Shown: positions 1 to 9,324 of the stretch, in pieces
Numbering within the stretch: position 1 is the first letter of the stretch
Layout of the letters: the number at the start of each line of letters is the position of its first letter
Source: Paenibacillus sp. SYP-B4298
Lineage (GTDB): Bacteria; Bacillota; Bacilli; Paenibacillales; Paenibacillaceae
NCBI RefSeq assembly: GCF_027627475.1
Contig: NZ_CP115484.1
Span: forward strand, 3,022,001 to 3,086,000
Direction of reading: 5' to 3'
Length of the DNA: 64,000 nt
Notes under the pieces: model-generated
Told to the model about the DNA's origin: nothing
Databases searched by the model: none
The model's input: the letters and a program-made list of their open reading frames with translations, nothing else
Translations under genes and position numbers: made by a program

Positions 1-1242
1 CTCTGTACGAGGATTATCAGACGTTACGATGACTTTATCGGCATAGCGGGCGGCGATCTTGCCCATCAGCGGACGCTTCGTCTTGTCGCGGTCTCCGCCG
101 CAGCCAAAGACACAGATAATATTGCGGGTAGCGAATTCCTTGACCGAGCGCAGCACATTCTCCAGCCCATCCGGTGTATGCGCATAGTCGACAATCACCG
201 CGAACTTCTGTCCGGCATCGACTGCCTCCACCCGCCCCGGCACACCCGGGATGCGTTCCAGACTCTGCTTCAACTGCTCGATGGCGATGCCCTCAATCAA
301 TCCTGCCGTAATCGCTGCCAGCGCGTTATATACATTGAACTTGCCCACCATCTGCAGCGTAATGTCTGCATCTCCGCGGAAGGTCTGCACATGGAACGTG
401 GTGCCTTGAGCCGTAATCCGAATCTGAGATGCTCGCACATCTGCCTCCGCATCCACGCCATAAGTGACGACCTCAGCAGCAGTCTGCCTCGCAAGCAGCC
501 GGCTGGCCGGATCATCGCTGTTCAGCACCGCATAGGAACGCTCCAATGCGCCGGCAGCGTAGGTATTGCCCAGCCGCGAGAACAGCAGCCCCTTGGCTGC
601 CAGATAATTGTCCATCGTACCGTGATAGTCCAGATGATCCTGGGTCAGATTGGTGAAGATGGCGGTACGGTAACGACATCCCTTCACCCGACCTTGCTCG
701 AGCGCATGAGAGGACACCTCCATGACGCAGTAGTCCACGCCTGCAAGAGTCATGTCATGCAGAGATTGCTGAAGCTGCAGCGCCTCCGGTGTTGTCCCTG
801 ACATCGGATGCACCTGCCCCGCATAACGCATCTCGATCGTCCCGATTACGCCCGGCACATGCTTGGCATCAGCGAGTATCTGCTCAATCAGATAGGTTGT
901 GGTCGTCTTGCCATTCGTACCGGTGACCCCGATCAGACGAAGCTGCTGTGACGGCTGACCATAATAAGCATCCGCCAGCACCGCCAGCGCGTGGCGGCTG
1001 TCCTTGACGATTAGCTGCGGCACCGCGAGCGGCAGCAGCCGCTCTGCGACAAGCGCCGCCGCACCGCGTTCTACCGCTTGTGCGGCGTAATCATGTCCAT
1101 CTACCGTATGACCCGGCAGACAGATAAACAGGTTGCCGGGAGCCGCCTTCCTGGAATCGATCTCGATGCCGTTGATCGAGAGTGAGCCGTCCCCGTGTAC
1201 ACGCGAGGTCAGCAGATATGCAGCCAGCTCATCGAGTTTCAT
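1..1242 (-). CDS. murE: UDP-MurNAc-tripeptide synthetase MurE (3' end cut by window edge)
   Basis: Cytoplasmic Mur ligase that adds the third stem-peptide residue to UDP-MurNAc-L-Ala-D-Glu using ATP. The first 414 codons are in the window; the family is about 490 residues, so roughly the last 75 are missing. The N-terminal UMP-binding domain is followed by the ATP-binding loop GVTGTNGKTTTT at residues 105-116. The last visible residues contain DNPR (409-412), the motif that in this family marks meso-diaminopimelate rather than lysine as substrate. The start is ATG at 1242, 36 nt after the spoVD stop, which is the usual dcw order (pbpB-spoVD-murE). Identification is very secure. Confidence 0.97.
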   Translation of the reverse strand, partial: MKLDELAAYLLTSRVHGDGSLSINGIEIDSRKAAPGNLFICLPGHTVDGHDYAAQAVERGAAALVAERLLPLAVPQLIVKDSRHALAVLADAYYGQPSQQLRLIGVTGTNGKTTTTYLIEQILADAKHVPGVIGTIEMRYAGQVHPMSGTTPEALQLQQSLHDMTLAGVDYCVMEVSSHALEQGRVKGCRYRTAIFTNLTQDHLDYHGTMDNYLAAKGLLFSRLGNTYAAGALERSYAVLNSDDPASRLLARQTAAEVVTYGVDAEADVRASQIRITAQGTTFHVQTFRGDADITLQMVGKFNVYNALAAITAGLIEGIAIEQLKQSLERIPGVPGRVEAVDAGQKFAVIVDYAHTPDGLENVLRSVKEFATRNIICVFGCGGDRDKTKRPLMGKIAARYADKVIVTSDNPRTE

Positions 1243-1278
1243 TGCCCGTCCTCCTAGTCGTTGATAGTATCAGTATAG

Positions 1279-3228
1279 TCAATGCTCGTGGCTTTCATCA
1301 GCCAGATCGGCTTCACTAGCAAGATAGACGCGAATCGTTGAGCCGCGTTCGACGCGCTCGCCAGCGGCAGGCGCTTGACGAATGACGACATTGCCGCTGC
1401 CTGCCGAGGACAAATTGAAATTCATATTCAGATCCTCATATAGCTCGGATACTGTCTTGCCGATCAGATCCGGCACAGTTACGATCGGCGTGTCGCCATA
1501 GTTATATTTGCGTTCGATCTGGTCACTGCGCCGCGGGACATCCAGTGCCGCCAGCGCGTCCGTCATCATGTTGCGAACGATCGGCGCTGCGACCAGACCG
1601 CCGAACTGGATGCCTTGCGGGTTATCGACCGCAACATAGATTACAATCTGCGGATCATCCGCGGGCGCGAAGCCGACAAACGAGACGATATGCTCGCTGG
1701 CCGAATAACGGCCGTTAATGACCTTCTGCGCGGTTCCCGTCTTGCCGCCTACCCGGTAGCCATCGATAAAGGCATTGCGTCCGGTCCCCTTGGCAACCAC
1801 GCTCTCCAGCGCCTCGCGAACCTGCCTCGAGGTCTCCTCGGAGATGACCTGACGCACCAGCTCCGGCTTGATCTCCTCGACCACCTCGCCGGTTTCAGGA
1901 CTAATCCACGCCTTGGCCACATGCGGCTTATACAGATAGCCGCCGTTGATGGCTGCCGAGACCGCGGTAATCTGCTGGATCGGCGTCACCGAGACGCCCT
2001 GGCCGAAGGCGGTTGTTGCCAGCTCCACCGGCCCCACCTGGCTTGGCTTGAACAGAATCCCTGCCGCCTCGCCCTGCAGGTCGATGCCCGTCTTCTTCCC
2101 GAAGCCGAAATCTCGAATGTACTGGAACAGCTTATCCTTGCCGAGCCGATTGCCGAGTGTAACAAAGCCGGGGTTGCAGGAGTTCTCCACCACCTCCAGG
2201 AAGGTCTGCGAGCCGTGTCCTCCCCGCTTCCAGCAGCGAAGCCGGGCGCCGCCGATCTCCACTGCGCCAGGGTCGAAGAACCGCTCGTTCTTCAGATTCA
2301 CCTTGCCCTCCTCCAGCGCAGCCGACAACGTAATAATCTTGAAGGTAGAGCCGGGCTCATAGGTCATCCACACCGGCAGATTGCGGTTATAGACCTCCGG
2401 CTCAACCTCGCGGAATTTGTCGGGCTGATAGGTTGGGCGGCTGCCCATGCCTAGAATCTCGCCGCTCTTGGGGTTCATCGCAATCGCGAACACACTGTTC
2501 GCTTGATGCTGCACCATCGCCTGTTCCAATTCACGCTCAATAATCGTCTGCACCTGCTGATCAATCGTCAGTTGCAGATTAAGGCCATCACGCGGCTTCT
2601 GATATGTATCGCCAGAGCCTGGCATCAGCCTTCCTGCCGCATCCGACAGGAAGGAAACGCTCCCTGAAAGCCCGCTCAACTGCTTGTCATAGATTTGCTC
2701 GATCCCGGTAAGCCCTTGATTCTCGATGCCGGTAAAGCCAAGCACATGAGCCGCCATGCTGCCATACGGATAGGTGCGTTTGTTATCCTCGGCAACCACA
2801 ATGCCCGGCAGATTCATGGCTCGAATCTCCTGCGCCTTATCCAGCGTAATCTTCCTGCCGCCGGGCTGAATGTTGACGATCAACTGCTTCTTGCTGACCA
2901 TCTGAAGCACCTTTTCCTCCGACATCCCCAGCGCCTCGGCCAGCCGCCGCGCCGTCATCTCCTTCTCCTTCACCTGTACAGGGATCGCCATCACTGTAGG
3001 CGAGCTTATGTTATAGGCCAGCCGTTCGCCGTTGCGATCCAGAATCTCGCCACGCTTGGCCGAGAACGGAATATTACGGCGCCATGACTCCTCCGCCTTC
3101 TCCGCCAGCTCCTGCCCCTTCATCAGTTGAACATAGCCGAGCCGGATGATTAACGCTGCGAAGGCGACTACAGCACAGATCATAATCGTCAGCAATCTTC
3201 TTCTGACGGTCACATTGGATATTCTCAC
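1279..3228 (-). CDS. spoVD: Stage V sporulation protein D (SpoVD), class B penicillin-binding protein
   Basis: Transpeptidase of 649 residues predicted to act in spore cortex synthesis. One N-terminal membrane anchor (about residues 12-36), the dimerisation domain, then the transpeptidase with Ser294-x-x-Lys297 (STFK), Ser350-x-Asn352 (SCN) and KTG at 496-498. A single PASTA domain (about 582-637) closes the protein. One PASTA repeat and the position between pbpB and murE fit SpoVD rather than a vegetative enzyme. The start is GTG at 3228 behind a run of GGAGG/GGGAGG. In B. subtilis this gene is transcribed by sigma-E in the mother cell; I could not find a convincing sigma-E promoter in the 304-bp gap upstream. 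Confidence 0.93.
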   Translation of the reverse strand: MRISNVTVRRRLLTIMICAVVAFAALIIRLGYVQLMKGQELAEKAEESWRRNIPFSAKRGEILDRNGERLAYNISSPTVMAIPVQVKEKEMTARRLAEALGMSEEKVLQMVSKKQLIVNIQPGGRKITLDKAQEIRAMNLPGIVVAEDNKRTYPYGSMAAHVLGFTGIENQGLTGIEQIYDKQLSGLSGSVSFLSDAAGRLMPGSGDTYQKPRDGLNLQLTIDQQVQTIIERELEQAMVQHQANSVFAIAMNPKSGEILGMGSRPTYQPDKFREVEPEVYNRNLPVWMTYEPGSTFKIITLSAALEEGKVNLKNERFFDPGAVEIGGARLRCWKRGGHGSQTFLEVVENSCNPGFVTLGNRLGKDKLFQYIRDFGFGKKTGIDLQGEAAGILFKPSQVGPVELATTAFGQGVSVTPIQQITAVSAAINGGYLYKPHVAKAWISPETGEVVEEIKPELVRQVISEETSRQVREALESVVAKGTGRNAFIDGYRVGGKTGTAQKVINGRYSASEHIVSFVGFAPADDPQIVIYVAVDNPQGIQFGGLVAAPIVRNMMTDALAALDVPRRSDQIERKYNYGDTPIVTVPDLIGKTVSELYEDLNMNFNLSSAGSGNVVIRQAPAAGERVERGSTIRVYLASEADLADESHEH

Positions 3229-3532
3229 AAGCCTCCCCCTCCCGAACAGCCCGTCGTGCCGCTATACCAACCGCACACTCCCAAGAGCAAGGCGCGGCGC
3301 TATGGGTCACGAGCTTAGAGCATCCGACCTGCCATAACAGGGCAGACCGCTTTATGTACAGCCTATTCGGGTTCATAGGGGGATAGAACAAGCACAGACA
3401 GGCTCAGCCTGCCGCGCCGCAGTATCGAATAACGCCCATTCACATTGCGCTGCGCTTGGAGGGACCGCCATGCAGATTAACTGCTTGCCATCAGAATCTC
3501 AAGCTCCAGGCGACCTTGTCTGAACCTGACAG
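3229..3532. other. Gap between pbpB and spoVD, no gene seen
   Basis: A 304-bp stretch with no convincing gene on either strand. It ends in the strong GGAGGGGGAGG ribosome binding site of spoVD. The length suggests separate control of spoVD, as in B. subtilis, but I see no clear promoter, terminator hairpin or repeat. Confidence 0.5.
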
Positions 3533-5824
3533 CTATTCGCTTGGCGGCGGGGAGGTAGCTTCACCTTCTCCTTCCGGTGCCTGCTGAGCTGTGCCTTCCT
3601 TACTCTCCTCGCCACCGCCCTCCAGATCAGAGGTGGCGCCATCCGACACTGTCTCATCGCCAGCACCTTCCTCCGCTATGCCATCCGGCGGCTCCAGCCG
3701 CAGCTTCAATACCGTCGCGCCGCCCTCGGTTACCTGCTCCTGGGATACAACATAGCCTTCGCCCTCCGTCACACATTCGACGTCCAGTAGCGAGCATACC
3801 TCCAGCACATCGCGCAACGGCAGCTTGTTCATATCCGGTATGGCCATCTGCTTGCGCTCCTCGGTGATGAGATAGATGCGCTGCGTATCGGGCACCGTCA
3901 CGCCCGCCTTCGGAATTTGCTGGAGTACCGTCTTGCCCTTCCCGACGATCTCAAAGTTCAAGCCGCGGCTCTGCATCTCATTCGCTGCCTGCGTAACCTT
4001 CTTGTCGATCACATCCGGCAGCGTCACACTCTTCTTGCGCACCACCCCGTCTGCTTCCTCGCTCTCGCTGATGTCCGGCATAATGCCCATATGCTTCAGG
4101 CTCTTCTCCATAATGCTGCGGAACACCGGAGCGGCAACCACACCGCCGCCTACAGTCGGATCATTCGGCTCATCCGCCACGACATAGACGACAAGCTTCG
4201 GATTATCGACCGGCGCATAGCCGATGAACGACACGATAAATTTGTTACTGGAGTAGCCCGAGCCGCCAGTAACCTTCTGCGCGGTTCCTGTCTTGCCTGC
4301 GATTCTGTAGCCCTCGATATACGCATTGTGTCCCGTGCCGTTCACCTTGTCAGATACGACCTGCTCCAGATATTCCCCAACCTTCTTGGAGGATTCGGGA
4401 GAGATGACCTGCCGAATCACCTTGGGCTGGATCACCTGTGTGGTCTTGGCCACCGGGTCTTCAATCCTCTTGATCAGATGCGGCTCCATCAGCCTGCCTC
4501 CATTAGCCACCGCTGCGACGGCTGCCACCTGCTGGATCGGTGTCACCTGCACCCGCCCTTGGCCAAAGGTTGCCGTAGCCACCTCGCTCGGCCAGTGAAA
4601 ATCCACGCGCCCCTTCAGCTCGCCAGGCTGCTCGATCCCCGTCGGCTGCCCGAAGCCAAAGTTGTTCACATATTCCCTGAACTTGTCCGCTCCCAGCTTC
4701 TCATAGCCCAGCTTGACGAATGCCACGTTACTAGAATGCTTCAAGCCGTCCAGATACGTGATGGTTCCCCAGCCGCCGCGTCGCACGTCGCGCAGCGTTG
4801 AGCCCGCAACCTTGATGGAGCCCGACACATATTTCTCCTCCGGGTCAAATACGCCTTCCTCCACCGCCGCAGCGAGTGTCACAATCTTGAATGTTGACCC
4901 GGGCTCGATCAGCATCTTCACCGGGTTATTGTAGAAGGCGGCCTGATCCTTGGTCAGCCAATAGGCATTCGGATCGAAGCTCGGGTAGGTGGCCATGCCG
5001 AGTATTTCCATCGTATTGGGATCAGCGGCAATGGCCGTAATGCTCTTGGGCTTATACTTCTGATAAGCCTCTTTGATGGCTTCCTCTACATAATACTGAA
5101 TATCGGTATTGATCGTGAGTGTCAAATTTCTTCCATCTATCGCCGGTTGATATTCAACCTCACCGTCAGCAAGCTGTACCCGCCTGCCATCCTTCTCATA
5201 CTTGATATAGCCATTCTGTCCGCGCAACTGGTCATCGAACAGCGATTCGATCCCATATACGGCCTCGCCTGTCTTCTGCACATAGCCGAGCAGATGAGAG
5301 GCCGATGCCCCCTTCGGATAATAGCGCTTCTGGTCATTCATCAGGTAGATGCCCACCTCGCGCTGCCCCGTTTCCTTGCGCAGCTCCTCCCGAAACTCCG
5401 ATATTTGATCCGCCAGCTCCTTATCAATCTTCCATCCCTCGCTGCGAATCTCGCGGTTAACGACATATTCGCCGTTCTCCCGCTTGGCATTCACATCCTT
5501 CTCCAGTGCCGCCTTATCCTTGCCGAGCACCTCATGGAGCTTGTCAACCACCCGATCTGCCAGATTCAGCTTGTGCAGCACATCCGGGTTGATGGATACG
5601 GTGTAAGCCGGGGCGTCCATCGCCAGTATATTGCCATCGCGATCGGTAATCGTGCCTCTGGAAGCTGTAATCGGCTCAGAGGTCGCCCATATTTCCCGCG
5701 CCTTGCCCAGCCAAAAATCCGCATTGGCCACCTGGACAAAATAGACCCTTACAATTAAAACAACAAAAAGGAGGGTGATGACCCCTCCCACCAAAATCGT
5801 TCTCAGCTTAATTCGTTTTGTCAT
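3533..5824 (-). CDS. pbpB: Division penicillin-binding protein 2B (PbpB/FtsI), two PASTA domains
   Basis: Septal peptidoglycan transpeptidase of the divisome, 763 residues from the chosen start. N-terminal anchor (about 8-32), dimerisation domain, and transpeptidase motifs STFK (Ser310), SSN (364-366) and KTG (511-513). Two PASTA domains lie near residues 604-720, followed by an acidic, low-complexity tail of about 45 residues rich in Glu, Gly and Ser. ATG at 5824 is preferred over the upstream GTG at 5833 because AAGGGTGAT lies just before it. The gene follows ftsL with a gap of about 100 nt. Two PASTA repeats distinguish it from the neighbouring SpoVD, which has one. Confidence 0.94.
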   Translation of the reverse strand: MTKRIKLRTILVGGVITLLFVVLIVRVYFVQVANADFWLGKAREIWATSEPITASRGTITDRDGNILAMDAPAYTVSINPDVLHKLNLADRVVDKLHEVLGKDKAALEKDVNAKRENGEYVVNREIRSEGWKIDKELADQISEFREELRKETGQREVGIYLMNDQKRYYPKGASASHLLGYVQKTGEAVYGIESLFDDQLRGQNGYIKYEKDGRRVQLADGEVEYQPAIDGRNLTLTINTDIQYYVEEAIKEAYQKYKPKSITAIAADPNTMEILGMATYPSFDPNAYWLTKDQAAFYNNPVKMLIEPGSTFKIVTLAAAVEEGVFDPEEKYVSGSIKVAGSTLRDVRRGGWGTITYLDGLKHSSNVAFVKLGYEKLGADKFREYVNNFGFGQPTGIEQPGELKGRVDFHWPSEVATATFGQGRVQVTPIQQVAAVAAVANGGRLMEPHLIKRIEDPVAKTTQVIQPKVIRQVISPESSKKVGEYLEQVVSDKVNGTGHNAYIEGYRIAGKTGTAQKVTGGSGYSSNKFIVSFIGYAPVDNPKLVVYVVADEPNDPTVGGGVVAAPVFRSIMEKSLKHMGIMPDISESEEADGVVRKKSVTLPDVIDKKVTQAANEMQSRGLNFEIVGKGKTVLQQIPKAGVTVPDTQRIYLITEERKQMAIPDMNKLPLRDVLEVCSLLDVECVTEGEGYVVSQEQVTEGGATVLKLRLEPPDGIAEEGAGDETVSDGATSDLEGGGEESKEGTAQQAPEGEGEATSPPPSE

Positions 5825-5921
5825 TGCTATCACCCTTGTATCGATGGATTGGGGCTAAAAATGGATACTGCCGCTGTCAGCAAACTTCCTTCTTCAGCAG
5901 GCTGAGCGACAGTAGACGCCT

Positions 5922-6284
5922 TTAGTTGACTTTGACCGTGATCGGGTTCTCCGATTTGACCATGCCTTCCTCCACAGCCTTGCTGCGAATCAGATCCGGG
6001 TCGCTTAGCTGCTCCACCTTTTTTTGCAGTTCCTTGATTTCTGCCGACATGACATCCTGCTGCTTGGTCATTTCCCTGATCTCCAGATTCATCTGATAGA
6101 TTTGCGCATAGCGGAAAATGATCGTTCCGGCTACAAACACGCAGACCACGATAGTGAACATGTAGAGCAGCTTTTCCTGAACAGGGATCGATTTGCGGCG
6201 GATGACCATTTGCTTTCTCTGAACCTTGGGCTGCTCCGGGCGCTTCTTGGGCTTGAGCGCCAAATTCCCATGCATGTAAGCCAT
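5922..6284 (-). CDS. ftsL: Cell division protein FtsL
   Basis: Small bitopic divisome protein of 120 residues. It has a basic N-terminal tail rich in Lys and Pro, one membrane span (about residues 40-61), and an extracellular leucine-zipper-like coiled coil (about 62-100). It is expected to form a complex with DivIC/FtsB and PbpB. Sequence conservation is low in this family, so the call rests on size, topology and the rsmH-ftsL-pbpB position. ATG at 6284 has AAGGGGA six bases upstream. Confidence 0.9.
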   Translation of the reverse strand: MAYMHGNLALKPKKRPEQPKVQRKQMVIRRKSIPVQEKLLYMFTIVVCVFVAGTIIFRYAQIYQMNLEIREMTKQQDVMSAEIKELQKKVEQLSDPDLIRSKAVEEGMVKSENPITVKVN

Positions 6285-6322
6285 TCATTTTCCCCTTCCT
6301 GTCCGGCAAATTAATGTATTTC

Positions 6323-7285
6323 TTATTCCGCTAACGACAGCTTCTCCGCAACCCGGAGCTTCGCTGAGCGAGCCCGCGGGTTATGCTCCAGCTCCGACTC
6401 CGAGGGCACGATTGGCTTGCGGTTCACAAGCTTCAATATGCCCCTCTGGCCGCATACACACTGCGGGAAGTCAGGCGGACAGCTACAGCGCTGCACATAC
6501 CGGGCAAACGTCTGCTTGCAGATCCGATCCTCCAGCGAATGGAACGTAATCACCGAGGCTCTGCCCCCCGGCGCCAGGCAGCGCACCGTCTGCTGCAGTG
6601 CACTCTCCTCTGCGCCTAGCTCATCGTTCACTGCGATGCGCAGTGCCTGGAAGGAGCGCTTGGCTGGATGCGGGCCGGTTCGTCTGGTCGCCGCGGGTAT
6701 GCCCGCCTTGATCAGCTCTACCAGCTCGCCCGTCGTAGCAATACGCTGCTGTGCTCTAGCCTGCACGATCTTGCGGGCAATCGAGCGAGCGAATCGCTCC
6801 TCCCCATAGTCGGCCAGAATACGTGCCAGCTCGCGCTCCTCCCACTCATTGACGATCTCCTCCGCCGTCAGCTCTCCTTGCTGATCCATCCGCATATCGA
6901 GCGGTGCGTCATGATTATAGCTGAAGCCTCGCTCTGCCTCATCCAACTGCGGGCTGGACACACCCAGATCAAACAATATGCCGTCCACCTGCGGTACCCC
7001 ATGGAGGGTTGGCACATCCAGCCCCAGCAGTTGCTGCTCCAGCTCGCGAAAATTGCTGCGTACCAGCGTGACCTGCTCCATATAAGGCGCAAGCCGCTTG
7101 CGCGCATTGTCGAGCGCCCAGTCATCCTGGTCAAAAGCGATCAACCGCCCGCCCTTGCCAAGCCTAGAGGCAATCAGCTCGCTATGTCCGGCTCCGCCAA
7201 GAGTACAGTCCACATAGATACCGTCTGGCTTGATCGCCAGCCCGTCGACTGCTTCCTCTCTCAGCACCGTAATATGTTCAAACAA
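6323..7285 (-). CDS. rsmH: 16S rRNA (cytosine-1402-N4)-methyltransferase RsmH (MraW)
   Basis: Enzyme of 320 residues that methylates N4 of C1402 in 16S rRNA using S-adenosylmethionine. The SAM-binding signature [12 protein letters not shown] lies near residues 25-36, and the family's C-terminal block with [18 protein letters not shown] is intact. The start is TTG at 7285, with GGAGGG eight bases upstream; the next residues, FEHITVL, match the normal N-terminus of the family, so I accept the rare start codon. It lies 23 nt after mraZ and 38 nt before ftsL. Confidence 0.95.
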   Translation of the reverse strand: MFEHITVLREEAVDGLAIKPDGIYVDCTLGGAGHSELIASRLGKGGRLIAFDQDDWALDNARKRLAPYMEQVTLVRSNFRELEQQLLGLDVPTLHGVPQVDGILFDLGVSSPQLDEAERGFSYNHDAPLDMRMDQQGELTAEEIVNEWEERELARILADYGEERFARSIARKIVQARAQQRIATTGELVELIKAGIPAATRRTGPHPAKRSFQALRIAVNDELGAEESALQQTVRCLAPGGRASVITFHSLEDRICKQTFARYVQRCSCPPDFPQCVCGQRGILKLVNRKPIVPSESELEHNPRARSAKLRVAEKLSLAE

Positions 7286-7308
7286 CGTTGTCGCCCTCCT
7301 GGCTTATT

Positions 7309-7746
7309 CTAGAAGTTAAAGTCGAAGTCAACCAGCTTCTCAGCAATGTCATTAAAGGCTTCCTCTGACTGTTGGAAATAGCTTTCCCAAATCGATTTGC
7401 TCCAAATCTCCACACGGTTGGTGACACCTAGCACGATGCATTCCTTCTCCAGCTTCGCATGTGCGAGCAGATTGGCCGGCAGGTTCACCCTGCCCTGCTT
7501 GTCCAGCTCGGATTCGGTTGCCCCTGAGAAAAAAAAACGTGTGAATGCGCGGGCATCCGATTTCATCAAGGGCAGCGACTTGAGCTTCTGCTCGAGCTGC
7601 GCCCACTCGGATAGAGGATAAACGAACAGACAGTTGTCCAGTCCGCGAGTGACAATAAAGGATGGGCCGAGCCGATCACGGAATTTGGCGGGAATAATAA
7701 GGCGTCCTTTGTCATCCACGCTATGCTGATATTCCCCCATAAACAT
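7309..7746 (-). CDS. mraZ: Transcriptional regulator MraZ
   Basis: First gene of the dcw cluster, 145 residues, with two AbrB/SpoVT-like swapped-hairpin repeats. It is a DNA-binding protein known to repress the cluster it heads. The family N-terminus is [15 protein letters not shown]. That choice puts ATG at 7746 with AGGAGG 11 bases upstream; an ATG 12 bases earlier (7758) would sit only a few bases from the same site. Its own putative operator, three tandem repeats, lies immediately upstream. Confidence 0.95.
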   Translation of the reverse strand: MFMGEYQHSVDDKGRLIIPAKFRDRLGPSFIVTRGLDNCLFVYPLSEWAQLEQKLKSLPLMKSDARAFTRFFFSGATESELDKQGRVNLPANLLAHAKLEKECIVLGVTNRVEIWSKSIWESYFQQSEEAFNDIAEKLVDFDFNF

Positions 7747-7770
7747 TCCGTCATCCACCTCCTATCCCTA

Positions 7771-7800
7771 TTTCACCACTTTCCCCCACTTTGCACCACT
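7771..7800 (-). promoter_or_regulatory. MraZ operator: three tandem 10-bp repeats
   Basis: On the minus strand three copies of a GTGG-containing unit follow each other at exactly 10-bp spacing (GAGTGGTGCA, AAGTGGGGGA, AAGTGGTGAA), ending about 12 bp before the mraZ ribosome binding site. Direct repeats of this type at 10-bp spacing are the known binding site of MraZ proteins. The match of motif, period and position is good. I could not place the -10 and -35 boxes with confidence. Confidence 0.8.
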
Positions 7801-7829
7801 CAAGTTCAAACTATTCGCCATATAAAAGA

Positions 7830-7859
7830 AAAATCCTGCTTTTGCAAGCAGGATTTTTT
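7830..7859. terminator. Rho-independent terminator after ahcY
   Basis: Near-perfect hairpin AAATCCTGC/GCAGGATTT with T runs on both sides, so it may work in both directions. It lies 150 bp after the ahcY stop and separates ahcY transcription from the MraZ-controlled dcw promoter. Confidence 0.85.
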
Positions 7860-8008
7860 CAATACATAAGAAGTATAAGCGCCGTTCAACCTTATAGCTT
7901 CTTATCTATCCACGCGAAACGATGCTTCGCCCGCACTGGAGGGCAGCAGCCGTATACGCTAGAGGCAATGTATGGAATTGTCTGCGCCAGCGGCAGCCTT
8001 GCCCATCA

Positions 8009-9286
8009 TTAATGCTCTTGCCAACTGTCCAAATAAGACTTCTGCTCCTCGGTTAGCGAGTCAATGCCCGTTCCAAGCGATTCCAGCTTGTAGCGCGCCA
8101 CTTGCTCATCCAGCTCGTAAGGAACATTGACCACTTTGCCGCCGATTTCCTCATAGCGTTCGTTCACATATTTAAGCGACATCGCTTGCAGCGCGAAGGT
8201 CATATCCATAATTTCCGCCGGATGGCCATCCCCTGCAGCAAGGTTCACCAGACGTCCCTCTGCCAGCAGATAGATTTTGCGACCGTCCTTTAGCTGATAC
8301 TCCTCAATGTTGCGCCGCACCGTCCGCTTGCCCGTGCTCAGCTCCTCCAGCTCCGGCTTGTTCACTTCAATATCGAAATGACCCGCATTGGACAGGATCG
8401 CTCCGTCCTTCATCACCTCATAGTGCTCCTTGCGCAGTACGTCGCGGTTGCCGGTTACGGTCACGAAGAAATCGCCATGCTTGGCTGCCTCGATCATCGG
8501 CATGACCGCGAAGCCGTCCATATAGGCCTCGACAGCGCGAATCGCGTCGATCTCGGTCACGATGACATTCGCTCCCAGACCTTTGGCGCGCATCGCCACA
8601 CCTTTGCCGCACCAGCCATAGCCGACAACGACAACGGTCTTGCCTGCCACGACCAGATTTGTCGTGCGGTTGATCCCATCCCATACCGATTGGCCGGTTC
8701 CATAGCGGTTGTCGAAGAGATATTTACAGAAGGCATCGTTCACAGCTACCATCGGGAAGCTGAGGGCACCATCCTTCTCCAGCGACTTCAGGCGCAAAAT
8801 ACCTGTCGTTGTCTCCTCGGCGCCGCCGCGCACACCTTCGAGCAGATCACGACGCTCCGAATGCAAGATCGTAACGAGATCGCCGCCGTCATCGATGATC
8901 AGATCGGGCTTGGTCTCCAGCGCCTTGATCATCAGTTGCTTGTATTCCTCCGGCTCTGGATTGTATTTGGCAAATACAGTGATGCCGTCCTCGACCAGCG
9001 CTGCACACACATCATCCTGGGTCGATAGCGGGTTGCTGCCTGTAATCGTCACCTCTGCGCCGCCAGCCTGCACGACCTTCGCCAGATAAGCCGTCTTCGC
9101 CTCCAGATGGAGCGAGATCGCCACCTTCAGCCCCTTGAACGGCTGCTCCTGCTCGAATTGCTCGCGAATTCGGTTCAACACGGGCATATGCGCTTTTACC
9201 CAGTCAATCTTCAGATGTCCTTCGGGAGCCAGCGACAGATCTGCCACTATGCTGTTTTCTTTTGCCGTATTCGTGCTCTGACTCAT
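8009..9286 (-). CDS. ahcY: Adenosylhomocysteinase (SAH hydrolase)
   Basis: NAD-dependent cytosolic enzyme that splits S-adenosylhomocysteine into adenosine and homocysteine, 425 residues. The NAD-binding motif GYGWCGKG and the substrate segment around NRYGTGQS are intact. The length is that of the short bacterial/archaeal form, lacking the insert of the longer enzymes. Start ATG at 9286 follows GGAGGT by seven bases; an upstream TTG lies inside the binding site itself. The gene is not part of a methionine-cycle cluster here but lies between bshC and mraZ, which are adjacent in B. subtilis. B. subtilis uses the Pfs nucleosidase route instead. Confidence 0.96.
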   Translation of the reverse strand: MSQSTNTAKENSIVADLSLAPEGHLKIDWVKAHMPVLNRIREQFEQEQPFKGLKVAISLHLEAKTAYLAKVVQAGGAEVTITGSNPLSTQDDVCAALVEDGITVFAKYNPEPEEYKQLMIKALETKPDLIIDDGGDLVTILHSERRDLLEGVRGGAEETTTGILRLKSLEKDGALSFPMVAVNDAFCKYLFDNRYGTGQSVWDGINRTTNLVVAGKTVVVVGYGWCGKGVAMRAKGLGANVIVTEIDAIRAVEAYMDGFAVMPMIEAAKHGDFFVTVTGNRDVLRKEHYEVMKDGAILSNAGHFDIEVNKPELEELSTGKRTVRRNIEEYQLKDGRKIYLLAEGRLVNLAAGDGHPAEIMDMTFALQAMSLKYVNERYEEIGGKVVNVPYELDEQVARYKLESLGTGIDSLTEEQKSYLDSWQEH

Positions 9287-9324
9287 TATGGTTACCTCCA
9301 AATAGTTTCCTCAGATTAGTGTAT

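Noticed and set aside
3074-3391. 105-residue minus-strand frame overlapping the spoVD start
   Set aside because: It lies over the spoVD anchor and upstream gap without a ribosome binding site or family resemblance.
5830-6309. 159-residue frame overlapping ftsL
   Set aside because: FtsL in the other frame has the right membrane span, coiled coil and position; this frame is a low-complexity shadow.
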